DNA from: Euphorbia lathyris
Lineage: Eukaryota; Streptophyta; Magnoliopsida; Malpighiales; Euphorbiaceae
DNA length: 64,000 bases
Assembly (NCBI RefSeq): GCF_963576675.1
Contig: NC_088911.1
Span: forward strand, 135,225,929 to 135,289,928
Reading direction: 5' to 3'
Position numbers and translations under genes: made by a program. Every line of letters begins with the position of its first letter. Position 1 is the first letter of the stretch. This document shows positions 53,954 through 64,000 of this stretch, piece after piece. Under the pieces are notes generated by a model. The model worked only from the letters and a program-made list of their open reading frames with translations, was not told where the DNA came from and made no database searches.

Positions 53954-54195
53954 TGTTAGAGTCAAAGTCCTTTATTTTAGGAGTTGTTATTTGCTGTTAA
54001 TAAGTTGCCTAGTCTTTTGGGTAGTTCTACTTTTAAGCTAGCTGTTATTGTGTTTAATTCTGTTTAGATTAGCTACCTACGTGTATGCTATCTTTTCTCT
54101 TATTCTGTTTTGTAAGGTCTTTAAATAGCCAACTCTTTCAATGGAATAAACAAGTGGGTTTGCTCCAAATATTAAACATTGCAGTACGTTTAACA
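53954..54195 (+). repeat. 3' LTR
   Basis: Same as the 5' LTR except two transition-type differences (GTGGGTTT for GTGGATTT, and ATTGCAGT for ATTGTAGT). Confidence 0.95.
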
Positions 54196-54230
54196 AACTT
54201 CAAACGATTAAAGTCGTTTGATTCATAATT

Positions 54231-54773
54231 GGCAAAAAGCATCACGAGGCCCCTGATATTTCATTGTTTTGTGCATTAAGCCTTCGATCTTTCATTTAAA
54301 CACATTGAGCCCTTGATCTTTCATTGTTTGGCGCATTAAGCCCTCGATCTTTCATTTAGACACATTGAGGGCTTAATGCACCAAACAATGAAAGATCAAT
54401 GGCTCAATGTGTCTAAATGAAAGATCGAGGGCTTAATGCACCAAACAATGAAAGATCGATGGCTTAATGCACCAAACAATGAAAGATCAGAGCCTCAGGA
54501 TGCTTTTTGCCCAACAGCTAACATCAACAGCAACATCTACTAGCTAACAGTTGAACCAAACATGCCCTTAATACACCCATATATGAATTAATTTACAAAA
54601 GGACATAATAAACTCATATATGAAAGATCAAGGGCTCAATGTATCTAAATGAAAGATCGAGGACTTAATGCACCAAACAATGAAAGATCAGGGGCTCAAT
54701 GTGTCTAAATGAAAGATCGAGGGCTTAATGCACCAAACAATAAAAGATCAGGGGCCTCAGGATGCTTTTTGCC
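54231..54773. mobile_element. Mutator-like fold-back element, GGCAAAAAGCATC family
   Basis: The ends GGCAAAAAGCATC and GATGCTTTTTGCC are perfectly inverted, with a perfect 9-bp duplication TTCATAATT at 54222-54230 and 54774-54782. The interior is several alternating modules (GATCTTTCATTTAGACACATT, its inverse AATGTGTCTAAATGAAAGAT, and CACCAAACAATGAAAGATC). An internal copy of the right end (GATGCTTTTTGCC, 54500-54512) is followed by ~100 bp of other sequence. Non-coding. Confidence 0.85.
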
Positions 54774-54782
54774 TTCATAATT

Positions 54783-55010
54783 TATTTGTTTTCGTTGTTG
54801 TTGATAATTGGTAAATGTTAGTTTGTTTTCTTTTTAAAATAGTTTTAAACAATTGTTTTTCGATCCTAACTCTAAATAATTAAATGAATACTTAGGACTG
54901 TTTGGTTCAAATGTTTGTTGTTTTTGTTGATTGATAGTAGATATCATTTGATTTTTCGGCTAAAAACAGTTGTTTCGAAAATTTTACTAGATGCTCTTTA
55001 TCAGGAATTT
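54783..55010. other. Short AT-rich spacer
   Basis: Contains ACTGTTTGGTTCAAATG (~54897), similar to ends of the GTTTGTTT-type dispersed repeat; nothing else recognised. Confidence 0.35.
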
Positions 55011-55172
55011 TCACATGCACCTTAATGAGGAAGTGAATTTGCTCATCCACCGTTAGATTTAGGCTTATTAAACCTAAGCTTCATGATGCTTTGAATCTCA
55101 CCTTAGAATTCTAATAAGCTTAGATTTAATGGTGAATGAGCAAATTCTACATGCTCATTAAGGTGCATGTGA
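55011..55172. mobile_element. Near-perfect hairpin MITE (162 bp)
   Basis: TCACATGCACCTTAATGA at the left is mirrored exactly by TCATTAAGGTGCATGTGA at the right; inner arms TTTGCTCATCCACCGTTAGA and TGGTGAATGAGCAAAT also pair. The element can fold along its whole length. Confidence 0.75.
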
Positions 55173-55300
55173 TCATGTTTAGCACATTTTCACGGGTGAT
55201 CCACCTATTTTCGCCTAGGCAGAAACGGATAGTTCATCTGTTTCTACCTAGGCGGAATGGTGTGAATCACTCGTTTAGCACATTTTAGATGAATTTTTTC
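55173..55300. repeat. Second small fold-back with TTTAGCACATTTT direct repeats
   Basis: TTTAGCACATTTT occurs at ~55179 and ~55274. Between them TTCGCCTAGGCAGAAAC and GTTTCTACCTAGGCGGAA form an inverted pair, and ACGGGTGATCCAC pairs loosely with GTGTGAATCACTCG. Confidence 0.55.
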
Positions 55301-55688
55301 TCCGAATTCGGAGATGAAACTCGTGTTTTCGATTCGATTTTCAAATAAAAATACTTATCTTGGGAACCATTAGTCTTTTTTCTTTACCGTGTTTAAGTCC
55401 CATGAATGTTGTTCGGGTTTTTGAATTTCAAAGAAATTTGAGAGAATTTCAGTTTTTGAGTTTAAAAAATGAAAAGGGTAAAAGTGTAAAAGAGGGGACG
55501 GTGATAAGTAATTTGGAAACGATAAATAGCAATCCACTTTTTTTTTTTTTTTTTTTTTTTTTTACTGGCCAACTTAAAGTTTATACCATCCCATACTACA
55601 CTTTCTGAAAAACATGAGTTCAAATTTGGCTTTTTTTCTTCTTCAAATTTGCCTTTTTTTCTTCTTCTCTTCCTAGGCTTTATACAAA
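55301..55688. other. Short non-coding stretch with a poly-T run
   Basis: A run of about 25 T (55539-55563) follows an 82-codon chance frame (55360-55608) with no domain. No gene supported. Confidence 0.4.
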
Positions 55689-55957
55689 GGGAAAATTACA
55701 CAGAAATTCATTTTTTAAAAACTATTTACAACTATGAAAATCATTTTTATGTATTTATCATTATATGATTTTTAATTTTAAAATATCAGAATATCATAAC
55801 TTTATTTTTGTTTTTGTCATATTTTCAGTTAATCAGTTAGAGAAAAAAATACAGATTTAAAAATAACTACCAAAAGTGATATTTAAATAAATTTGTTTAA
55901 TAGTTTGAGACACTTGTAAATAATTGGTTAATCTTGACTATCGTGTAATTTACCCAT
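55689..55957. mobile_element. Mutator-like MITE, GGGAAAATTACAC family, copy E
   Basis: Begins GGGAAAATTACACAGAAATT and ends CGTGTAATTTACCC. Flanks TTATACAAA and ATATACAAA agree at 8 of 9 positions. The interior differs from the other copies. Confidence 0.7.
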
Positions 55958-56032
55958 ATACAAATCCTTGCCCTTTGTATTTCCTTATTGGGCCAGAATT
56001 TAAAATTTTAGATAATTTAGATAATTTTATTA

Positions 56033-56333
56033 GGGAAAATTATACATAAATTCATCTTTTAAAAACTATTTACAACTATGTCAAATCACAATTTTGGATT
56101 ATATCAAACTAGTAAAATCAGTACTTTTAATATATTTTAAAGATTAAAATTTATAAATAAGAAGTCTAGAATATATTTTATAGAGTTTATGATTTATGAA
56201 TTGGAGTCTAGATTTGTTAAATTATGATGTAAAATCATAATATATAAATAATAATGACATATTAAGAATTAAGTTTTGTGATATGATTTAGTTGTAATTT
56301 TGTACGTAATTGTGATATTCATGTACTTAACCC
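56033..56333. mobile_element. Mutator-like MITE, GGGAAAATTACAC family, copy A
   Basis: Begins GGGAAAATTATACATAAATT and ends ATGTACTTAACCC. A perfect 9-bp duplication ATTTTATTA lies at 56024-56032 and 56334-56342. Confidence 0.8.
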
Positions 56334-56480
56334 ATTTTATTACACCTGTAGCATTGAGCGGCTACCGGTATTAAAAAGTGTAAAGTTCAGTGGTCATACT
56401 GTTAAGAATTAAAGTTCAGTAGCCATAGTGTTAAAATATGTAAAGTTCAATAGCCATTGGTGTAATTTACCCAATATATA
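56334..56480. repeat. Three imperfect ~30-bp tandem units
   Basis: GTGTAAAGTTCAGTGGTCAT, TTAAAGTTCAGTAGCCATAG and GTAAAGTTCAATAGCCATTG follow each other, then GTGTAATTTACCC. This is the text of 'forgotten-end' MITEs; it may be a remnant element between copies A and B. Confidence 0.5.
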
Positions 56481-56781
56481 GGGAAAATTACACAGAAATT
56501 CATCTTTGAGAAACTATTTACAACTATGTCAAGTCATAATTTTGGATTATGTCAAACTAGTAAAATCAGTACTTTTAATATATTTTAAGGATTGGAATTT
56601 ATAAATTAAGAGTCTAGAATATATTTTTTAGGGTTTATGATTTGTGAATTGAAGTCTAGAATTTTTAAATTAGGGTGTAAAATCATAATATATAGAAAAT
56701 AATGACATATTAAGAATTAAGTTTGGTGATATCACTTAGTTGTAATTTTGTAGTTGAATATGATATTCATGTAATTGACCC
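56481..56781. mobile_element. MITE, GGGAAAATTACAC family, copy B
   Basis: Closely matches copy A along its length in the same orientation (GTAAAATCAGTACTTTTAAT, TAGAATATATTTT, ATGACATATTAAGAATTAAG). The target-site duplication is unclear. Confidence 0.75.
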
Positions 56782-56935
56782 TATATTTAATGGAACTGAA
56801 CATTAAATCTTTTCTCACAAATTCAAACTACATCACCCATTGGGCCTGGATCAATGCTAGATCTGTTCATAAGTGAGTCCCAGTTTAATGGGCCTAATCT
56901 AAAAATATTAAGCCCAAAATTCAATTTGTTATTCA

Positions 56936-57228
56936 TAAATTTATGTAGAAATTCAGATTTAAAAAATTATTCATAATTATATCAATTAATAATTTAAATA
57001 ATATGAAACTAAAAAAATTATTATTTTAATATATTTTAAAAATTACTATTTATAAATTAAAGATTCAAAATATATTATTTACAGTTTGAATTAAGGTTTA
57101 GAATTTATAAATTAGTACATAAAATTATATTTTATTTGTAATATATAAAAAATAGTGGCATATTTAAAATTAATTTTGGTAATATAATTTAATTATAATT
57201 TTATAACTAATTATAATTTTCATGGAAA
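56936..57228. mobile_element. MITE, same family, decayed copy C
   Basis: Same module order as copies A and B (GTAGAAATTCAGATTTAAAA, TTTTAATATATTTTAAAAAT, GTGGCATATTTAAAATTAAT) with many changes; ends not sharp. Confidence 0.55.
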
Positions 57229-57884
57229 AAAAAGTCCAAAATAAAATGCTAAATTTTAAATATAGATGTTTATTTTTATTTTTATTTTACAAATAAAAAT
57301 AAAAATTGTACTTAAAATTAAATATAAATATTATATATAACTTTATATATTTTTATTTTATAAATTTAATAATAATAATTGATATTAGTTAAATGAATTG
57401 TAATCTGTGTATCATATTTTTGTAAATTTCAAACCTGCCTCAGAAATAGTGGATTTAGATAAGTTGGGATAAACTAAATCTAATGTTATTCTATCTGATC
57501 CCGAATATTAACTTAAACATACTAGTGGATACTTACGAGTGTTTGTTTTAACTTTTCGAAGCAACATTTAGCGTTCCAGTTTAAACACATGAAATATGGT
57601 ATTTGGTTAGGTTTATAAAACAACAACTTTTTTTTTAAATAAAAAATAGTAGTGTTTTAAAGTTTTTCACGAAAAGCTAATTTTTTAAGCTTTTCATGAC
57701 AGTTGTTTGTATTTATTTGATATTGATAAAATTATCATTTTTATTTTCATAAAATACAATTTTATTTAACGTTATTCGAATCTTTATAATATTATTGCCG
57801 AAAAAATAAAGTTTTATCCCGTTCAATAAATTATTATTTTTAATTTTATTTAGTTATATTTATTAATTTGTGTATTATAATTTT
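57229..57884. other. AT-rich stretch, nothing recognised
   Basis: No gene. ~57560-57720 contains AGTGTTTGTTTTAACTTTTC with inverted AAAGCTAATTTTTTAAGCTTTTC-type text, possibly another decayed transposon. Confidence 0.35.
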
Positions 57885-58184
57885 GGGTCAAATACATGAA
57901 TATCATAATTAAATACAAAATTACAACTAAGTCATATCACCAAACTTAATTCTTAATATGTCATTATTTTCTATATATTATGATTTACACCATAATTTAA
58001 AAAATTTAGACTCCAATTCATAAATCATAAACCCTATAAAATATATTCTAGACTTTTAATTTGTAAATTCTAATCCTTAAAATATATTAAAAGTACTGAT
58101 TTTACTAGTTTGACATAATCCAAAATTATGACTTGACATAGTTGTAAATTATTTTTAAAACATGAATTTCTGTGTAATTTTCCC
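57885..58184. mobile_element. MITE, same family, copy D (inverted)
   Basis: Reverse orientation to copies A and B. Begins GGGTCAAATACATGAATATC and ends TTCTGTGTAATTTTCCC. A perfect 9-bp duplication TATAATTTT lies at 57876-57884 and 58185-58193. Confidence 0.8.
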
Positions 58185-58193
58185 TATAATTTT

Positions 58194-58809
58194 TATTTTA
58201 TAATATATTTATTGATTAATTTAAAATATGTCCATATTAGATATTTTTACATACTCAACGAAGATCTAATTGCACTACAACCATAACAATTATAAGCTAA
58301 CCGCTGAACTGAACGGACCGTCTAACGACAGCCACAAGGTATTGATATTGAAGTTGATATAGATGAGATGATAATAAAGGGAGGGACATCAAAATCTGTT
58401 GAAAAAACCGTAAAAGGAAGAACAATTTAAGAGAAACAAGAAAACTCTCAATTATTATATATAATAATAAAATGGATGTGGCTGCCTGCCTGCCTATCCA
58501 ATCTAATTCTAACAACGTCAGTCACTCAGACTGACTTTTTGGATAATTTGTTTTTGTTTTAAGGATAAGAATGTTATGTCTTAAGTTAACTGATCAATAT
58601 CTTCCCCATATTCATCTCTTATACCTTTTAAACGACCCTCTTTTTTCAATCCAGATATGTTTTTCCACTTCTTTTCTCATCCAACCATGATTTTTCATTT
58701 TTTTTTAATTATTATCTTCATACCCCTGGCGTTACGAAATGGTACATCTCTAAAAATCAATATATATAGTAGGTTGTAGATTCGAACTCGTCTTCTTACA
58801 AAAAAAACC
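58194..58809. other. Non-coding stretch, nothing recognised
   Basis: A 72-codon minus-strand frame (58297-58515) has no domain. No repeat ends identified. Confidence 0.35.
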
Positions 58810-59446
58810 ATAAAAAGGTATAATGTGCAGAAATATCTTTAACGTTTACAGAGAAGCGCAATTTTACCATTAACGTTTAAAATGATGCAATTGTACCCTT
58901 AATATTGGCAGTCAAGAGCAACGTTCAGACTTAGCTTCAATGGACAACAAGTATTCTCATGCGAAGTTGGGTTAATTTTAGACATTATTATAAAACACAA
59001 ATATTTTGTTCATTATTCTTATTCTGCACCAATTGCATGTAAGTTGTTTCTAAAAAATGATTTCATATTGTTTGTGATTTAATAATAGAAATGAAGATTA
59101 ATATTTTTAAATTCGGTGAAATATTTGTATTTTTTTTATCGAACTCGTACAAAATACAATATACTTTTTATTTTTTTTTAAAAGTTCACGTTTAATCATA
59201 TGTTCGTGCGTTGTTAATGAGTGATAAGAAAAAATTCACGTTTCATTTGTGTAGATGACAAGATTCATGACCGAGAAAACAATTTGATGAATAATTTATC
59301 CAATTAACCAAACTTATCAACGTCATGGGTAAAATTGTCTTTAGCTACCAATGTTAAGAGTAAAATTACATAATTTTAGACGTTACGAGTAAAATTGCTC
59401 ATAGATGTAAATGGTAGAGGTGCTTTTGCACCTTATCCCTAAAAAA
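58810..59446. repeat. Fold-back element, GCACCTTATCCCT family
   Basis: The left half (AGCGCAATTTTACCATTAAC, GATGCAATTGTACCCTTAAT) is mirrored by the right half (GTTAAGAGTAAAATTACATA, GAGTAAAATTGCTCAT, TTTTGCACCTTATCCCT). An A run follows (59442-59458). Relatives lie at 935-1016 and 31453-32095. Confidence 0.6.
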
Positions 59447-59458
59447 AAAAAAAAAAAA

Positions 59459-61027
59459 TATCCCTTTGTGTTGATCTAATTTCTTTATAATTTAATTATA
59501 CTGTGTAAAGCTATGATGAACTGATTTTTTTTATAGGTTTGATTAATAGATTCTTGGAATGCTTTTTAATGAGAGAAACTTGAATTGGGATCTCTTTAAT
59601 GTACTTTTACTAATATAATTACTTATTAGTGTAATTTTTTAAAATGTTGAGATTTAATAAATTATTTATCCATTAGTTTGTTATATTGAGTTTCTTATGA
59701 TTAATTTTTGACATTACTTATCCTTTTATTGAGAATTTATTGTATGTTTGTTTTCATTTTTCACTTTTAATACTTAATAAGAGATAAAAAAAGTGTTTGA
59801 TAAAATTTCGAAACAACTACTTTTTATAGAAAAAACAATTAATATCTACTGTTTATTAGTAATAACAAACAATAAATAAGAACAATTGAAACAAAGGGAT
59901 ATTGTACTCTAGATTCCATAAAAAGATATGTAAATGATAATTTTAGTTACAATAAAATATGAGTATAAAACAAATAATCTTTTTGAAGAATAAAACAAAT
60001 AATTAAGAATATTGAACATCAACCAATATAAAATAATATAATAAGATAGTTTTATATTTGTACAAGATAATCTAAAACAACAGTTTAAGATATCCTTCAA
60101 AGCGTATTAATTTGACAAAATATGAAATACAAACAAAACTATTAGTTTCATCGAAAAAAATTAAAAACAAAACTATTAATGAGAGCCATTATTATTGAAA
60201 ATTATTAATTAGAATCTTAATATGCTGAACTAAGTATGCATAAAAAAAACAAAACTTAACTCTTTCTAAAATAGTTATCAACAACTATTTCTTAATCTTA
60301 ATAAAATACACTTATATTTATTATATTCGGAATAAAGTAACATATAGGTCTGTTTGTTTCACTTGTTCATATTTATTGTTTGTTGTTTATTGTTACTAAT
60401 GTAGTAGATATTAGTTGATTTTTCTATTAAAAATAGATGTTTCGAATTTTTACCAAAACACTTTTTTTTAATCTTTTGTTTAAACTTAAAAAAAACAAAA
60501 AACAGTTCCAAAACCAAACAAGCATATAGAAAGGCTATGAAAAGAAGAATTCAACTGTTATTTATATGAGGGTATCACTTTGATAAAAAAAAAGAGATGT
60601 TTGTTTACCTCATTTTCTCTTCCTGTTTATCTCTTCATATTAAAAAAAAAAAGTTTTAGGTGTTTGTTTAGGAAAGTACTGTTATCCTTTTATACATGAA
60701 AAGTATCTTTTTTCAACAGGGAATCTCTGTTTTTCCAACAGTAAACCGTAACAGCAAACAACAAATAGCAGGTAAACCAAACTGGCTCTTAAATCCTTTA
60801 ACAAACCTTGATAGTACGAGCAACAATTAGTTTGAATGCAGTATGAGTTTAAAGGTGTTTTCTATAGTTTAAGTATGTTCAGGACATCACGTGAGTATCA
60901 TTAAATGGGTATGCAATAAGTCTCAATGTACAGACACCTTGTGTAGGTACCAAACAAGGCTGGTCTTGAGATTTTAAGTGTCCTGTATAAAATTTAAGCA
61001 AAGTGTCAAACTAATAAAATAAAAATA
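59459..61027. other. AT-rich stretch with a dispersed repeat
   Basis: No gene. ~60345-60510 and ~60595-60790 hold GTCTGTTTGTTTCACTTG and GTGTTTGTTTAGG type repeats ending AACCAAA, related to the one at ~6150. Confidence 0.4.
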
Positions 61028-61093
61028 TTTTTTTTTGTAGGAAAAGAAAAGAAAAAACAAACAAACAAACCACAAACTAATCCGGGATTAGCC

Positions 61094-64000
61094 TAGGAAA
61101 GCTAACCCCAACAAGATCATCTGAAAGCAAAGATAAGAGGAAACCCGGAGGAGACGAGAAAATAGAGGGGTAAACTACACCAATGGTACCTGAACTTTAC
61201 ATAGTTTACACTTTGGTACCTAGATAACATTTTGTCCCAAAAATATACCTGAAGTAACGATGATCGGACAATTTAGTATATTTTTACCGGTTATGACCGG
61301 TCAACGCGAGTTTCATGAGTTAATTATATTAATGGTACCCGAACTTTACCATAATTCACACTTCGGTACTTGGATTTTATTTTATCCTAAAAACATAACA
61401 CAAGTAAAGGTGACTGAAAGGTTTAGTTCATTTGATCGGTTAGTGACCGGGTAACATGAACTAAACATTGAGACTCACCATACACTCAATTAACATAAAA
61501 TTATAATATTGTCATTTATGAGCTAAATGACAGTATTATAATTTGATGTTAATTGAGTGTATGATTGGTCTCAGTTTTTAATTTAAAATGATCAAACTTG
61601 GGTTGATCAATGACTGATCGGTCAAATATACTAAAATATTGAGTCATCTTTACTTGAAGTGTATTTTTTGGACAAAATGAAATCTAGGTACCAAAATGTG
61701 AATTCGGGTAAAGTTCAGGTACGATCAGTGTAATTTACTCGTCAAAATCGCATTGACCGGCCATTAACTGGTAAAATATACTTAATTGTCCGGTCATCGT
61801 TACTTCAGGTATATTTTTGAGACAAAATGTAATCTAGATATCAAAGTGTGAATTAGGGTAAAGTTCAGGTACCATTGGTATAATTTACTCGAAAATAGAG
61901 ATTCCCAACATCCTCACATGGCCCTCCGCAGCGAGGCGGTCAGCAACCTTGTTCTGCTCCCTGAAGACATGCCCAAAGTTGATGGAGTCGAAGGAGGAAC
62001 ATAATCTTCTGATCCCTTTCACTAAATTTTGGCTACCCAAACTCAAGGTATTGTTCTCAAAGATAATTTTAACCGCTTCTGGATTGTCTAATTCCACAAG
62101 CAATATTTTCAACCTCGGATTCTTGGCATGCTTAAGCCCAGAGAAGATCCCCTAGAGCTTCACAGTGAAGGACGAGCCCATACCTAGATTCTGAGCAAAG
62201 GCAGACACCCAGGCAACACCCGCGTCTCTTAAAACACCTCCAGCTGCAATTCTGCCATCCACAAGACACATGCCATCTGTATTCAATTTCACGATCCCTT
62301 CACCAGGTCTACTCCAACCCAAAAGGTGAACTACATTCCTTTGGATAGAACTAGATAAGCTATTCAATTATCCTCCTTGAAGCTTTTAATAATAGTATTA
62401 ATTTTTTTAGAGAAAAAAACAAGTAAATTAGGAATGGTAATTGCTTCTTTTCCAAAAATACCAACATTCCTCCAATGCCAGAGCTGGTGGCAGACCACGG
62501 CAAAGAGGATAGCCCCATGCTCCAGTTTAGGTAATAGCACACCCCTAACTCCGTCAATAAACCAATCACGGTCAGAGTAGGCCAAGAAATTAGGAAGCAA
62601 ATGGGCCGGAAGAATTTCCCTCCACACATTTTTATTTTTCACACAATCTCTAAAGACCTGGCATGTAGTTTCAGCTTGAGCTTTGCATCTGCTACAAGTA
62701 TCAGCCTCCACTAAGTGGCGCCTTTTCCTTTCCACATTCGTAAACAACATATCTTTATCACCAAGCCACAGGAAACTCCTGATGCGATGAGGAACTTTTA
62801 AGGCCCAAATGTTCTTCCAAGCGGTTGGAGGAGGAGGGTCCAAATTGAGGTAGAACACCTCGAACGCAGATTTGCAAGAGTAAGCCTGTTGTTCGTAAGG
62901 GACCAACAGTGATTATCCCCATCTTCCTCTTTACTGCTAACTTTAACTCCCTGAATCTTCAAGAGCGTTTCCAGATCAAGGTAAGCCTCAAAACTCGACC
63001 AATTCCAATCACCCTTCGAGTTTACTACATCAACAATCCTCCAATTACGTATCCCTAGAGGCGGATGAGAAGTACACACCTCTAATAAAGGCTTCTTACC
63101 AAGCCAGGTGTCATTCCAAAAACTAATAGATCTGCCATTGCCCATTGACCAACCAATCCCAGAGCAAAATTATGAGAACACTGCATTAACCCCTTTCCAT
63201 AAGAAAGAACAATTAAGAACTCTCTCTTTAGGGCCTCCAAAGATCCTATCCTTTCTGTACTTCCCACACAATAACCGAACCCAAAGAGCCGATGGGGATT
63301 GCCACATTCTCCAAAGAAGCTTCATTAACAAAACTTTATTATTGTCCCTGGCTTGTCTAAGCCCTAACCCTCCCATATTTTTAGGATGACAAACTACCTT
63401 CCACGGAACCAGATGAACTTTCTTTCCCTCTTCCGAGTTTCCCCATAGGAACCGATGATTTATTTTATCAAGGCCATTAAGAACAGGCTCCAGCAGCATA
63501 CAAGCTTGCATTAATTGATTGGGAGCCGCACAGTTCACATATTGGATCAAGGTAAGACGCCCCGCAAGAGAAAGGGAATTAGCCTTCCAATTAGCACATT
63601 TATTATTGGTTTTATCGAAGATCTCTTTAAAGGAAGCTTTCGAAACTCTATCACTATGGAGAGGAACCCCCAGATAGTTCCCAAAAGCATTGGTTAGAGG
63701 AATACCAGAGATTTCACTCATCTTCTTACTGACCCTTTGGTCCATATTATTAGAGCACAACATCCTAGATTTATGGATGTTAAGATTTTGACCAGAAGCA
63801 GAACAAAAGTTAGTAAGGATGTCCATAATCACGTTAATTTGCTCCTCACTCCCCTTAACAAAGATCATCACATCATCAGCAAAGAACAGATGAGTTACCG
63901 GGGGACAGAATTTATTAATGGACACCGGGTGAAGCCTCCCAGTACTCACAACATCTTGGATAAGATGAGTTAGCCTCTCCATAGCAATAACAAATAAGAA
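61094..64000 (-). pseudogene. LINE ORF2 C-terminal half (RT - zf-RVT - RNase H), broken
   Basis: Reading leftwards from 63982: MERLTHLIQDV, catalytic FFADDVMIF (~63890-63865), LAGRLTLIQYVN, FLWGNSEEGKKVHLVPWK and KLLWRMWQSPSALWVRLLCG. A TAA at 63170 breaks the frame. WSMGNGRSISFWNDTWLG and then, after a frameshift near 62900, RIRSFLWLGDKDMLF and the zinc block CSRCKAQAETTCQVFRDC (zf-RVT) follow. RNase H (LNTDGMCLVDG, REQNKVADRLAAEGH) spans ~62300-61910. Further breaks are a TGA at 62364 and a TAG at 62152 that replaces a conserved Trp. The last ~25 codons lie beyond the inserted fold-back element. Confidence 0.9.
61168..61891. mobile_element. Fold-back element inserted in the LINE
   Basis: Flanked by a perfect 10-bp duplication GAAAATAGAG (61158-61167 and 61892-61901). 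The ends GGGTAAACTACACCAATGGT and ACCATTGGTATAATTTACTC are inverted. Two nested layers of the same arm (GGTACCTGAACTTTAC; GGTACCCGAACTTTAC) and their inverses make a palindrome within a palindrome, around a centre near 61525 (ACACTCAATTAACATAAAAT and inverse). Removing it reconnects the LINE coding and 3' text. Confidence 0.85.

Larger units (their letters stand above)
49539..54195 (+). mobile_element. Ty1/copia LTR retrotransposon, nearly complete
   Basis: 242-bp LTRs at 49539-49780 and 53954-54195 (TGTTAGAGTC...GTTTAACA) differ at two positions, indicating a young insertion. The primer binding site TGGTATCAGAGCC (49783-49795, initiator-Met tRNA) follows the left LTR; the polypurine tract TTTAAGGGAGGG (53940-53951) precedes the right one. 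The single gag-pol frame is broken by two stops. Flanking pentamers GAGTT and AACTT do not match, so no target-site duplication is visible. Domain order (INT before RT) fits copia; the text resembles the Tork/TNT1 lineage. Confidence 0.97.
61028..64000 (-). mobile_element. L1-type LINE, same family as the 7.7-kb LINE (runs off right edge)
   Basis: The 3' end is marked by a T run on the + strand (61028-61035), that is, poly(A) on the minus strand, preceded by TTTTCTTTTCTTTTCCTAC as in the first LINE. Coding text continues to the window edge and includes part of the reverse transcriptase, zf-RVT and RNase H. A fold-back element (61168-61891) splits the C-terminal end. Several stops and frameshifts show it is dead. 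The 5' part lies outside the window. Confidence 0.93.

Noticed and set aside
49529..54200. 5-bp target-site duplication of the copia element
   Set aside because: GAGTT and AACTT match at only three of five positions; shifting the boundary breaks the TG...CA ends.

Overview
This is a plant nuclear window, most likely from a eudicot. The evidence is AT-rich intergenic DNA, GT-AG spliced genes, L1-type LINEs with a C-terminal RNase H, Ty1/copia elements, TRIM elements primed by initiator-Met tRNA, many small fold-back elements, a Helitron with a hairpin plus CTAG end, and a fragment of plastid-type rpl2. No bacterial operons, CRISPR arrays, tRNA genes or rRNA genes were seen. The species cannot be named from the sequence.

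Only three host genes are supported, all on the + strand. The first (27.8-33.0 kb) is a chitinase-like protein of the CTL1/CTL2 group, 3 exons and 316 aa, in which the GH19 catalytic HET motif is replaced. The other two (39.0-43.8 and 44.4-49.2 kb) are tandem copies of an AAE7/ACN1-type peroxisomal acyl-CoA synthetase. Both have identical exon lengths (210, 588 and 897 nt), encode 564 aa, and end in a PTS1 signal (SRL and SKL). CTL2 and AAE7 are, from memory, neighbours in Arabidopsis (At3g16920 and At3g16910), so this looks like an old microsyntenic block whose AAE7 member was duplicated here.

The rest is nested mobile DNA. 0-7 kb: the tail of a copia element, a 1.6-kb non-coding element carrying five pairs of quasi-palindromes, a TRIM interrupted by a hAT-like element (both with target-site duplications), and a Mutator-like MITE. 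7.7-14.9 kb: a 5'-truncated LINE with an 11-bp duplication, broken by many stops and by a 1.8-kb LTR-like insertion. 15-22 kb: fold-back elements, a TTC microsatellite, two related retroposons with target-site duplications, and relics of copia gag and of a TRIM. 22.1-25.5 kb: a Mutator-like fold-back element (9-bp duplication) that received a Helitron; the Helitron carries 16 tandem copies of its own 5' end and one 3' end. 25.7-27.4 kb: a second LINE family, reverse strand.

33-38.9 kb is repeat relics and unidentified sequence. 49.5-54.2 kb is a nearly intact copia element with two 242-bp LTRs differing at two positions; its single gag-pol frame is broken by two stops. 54-61 kb is dense in fold-back MITEs. 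61.0-64.0 kb is a reverse-strand LINE of the same family as the 7.7-kb one; it is itself split by a fold-back element and runs off the right edge.

The most unusual structures are the Helitron with amplified 5' ends, the paired quasi-palindrome array at 3.25-3.66 kb, and the TAG-only stop pattern in the first LINE.
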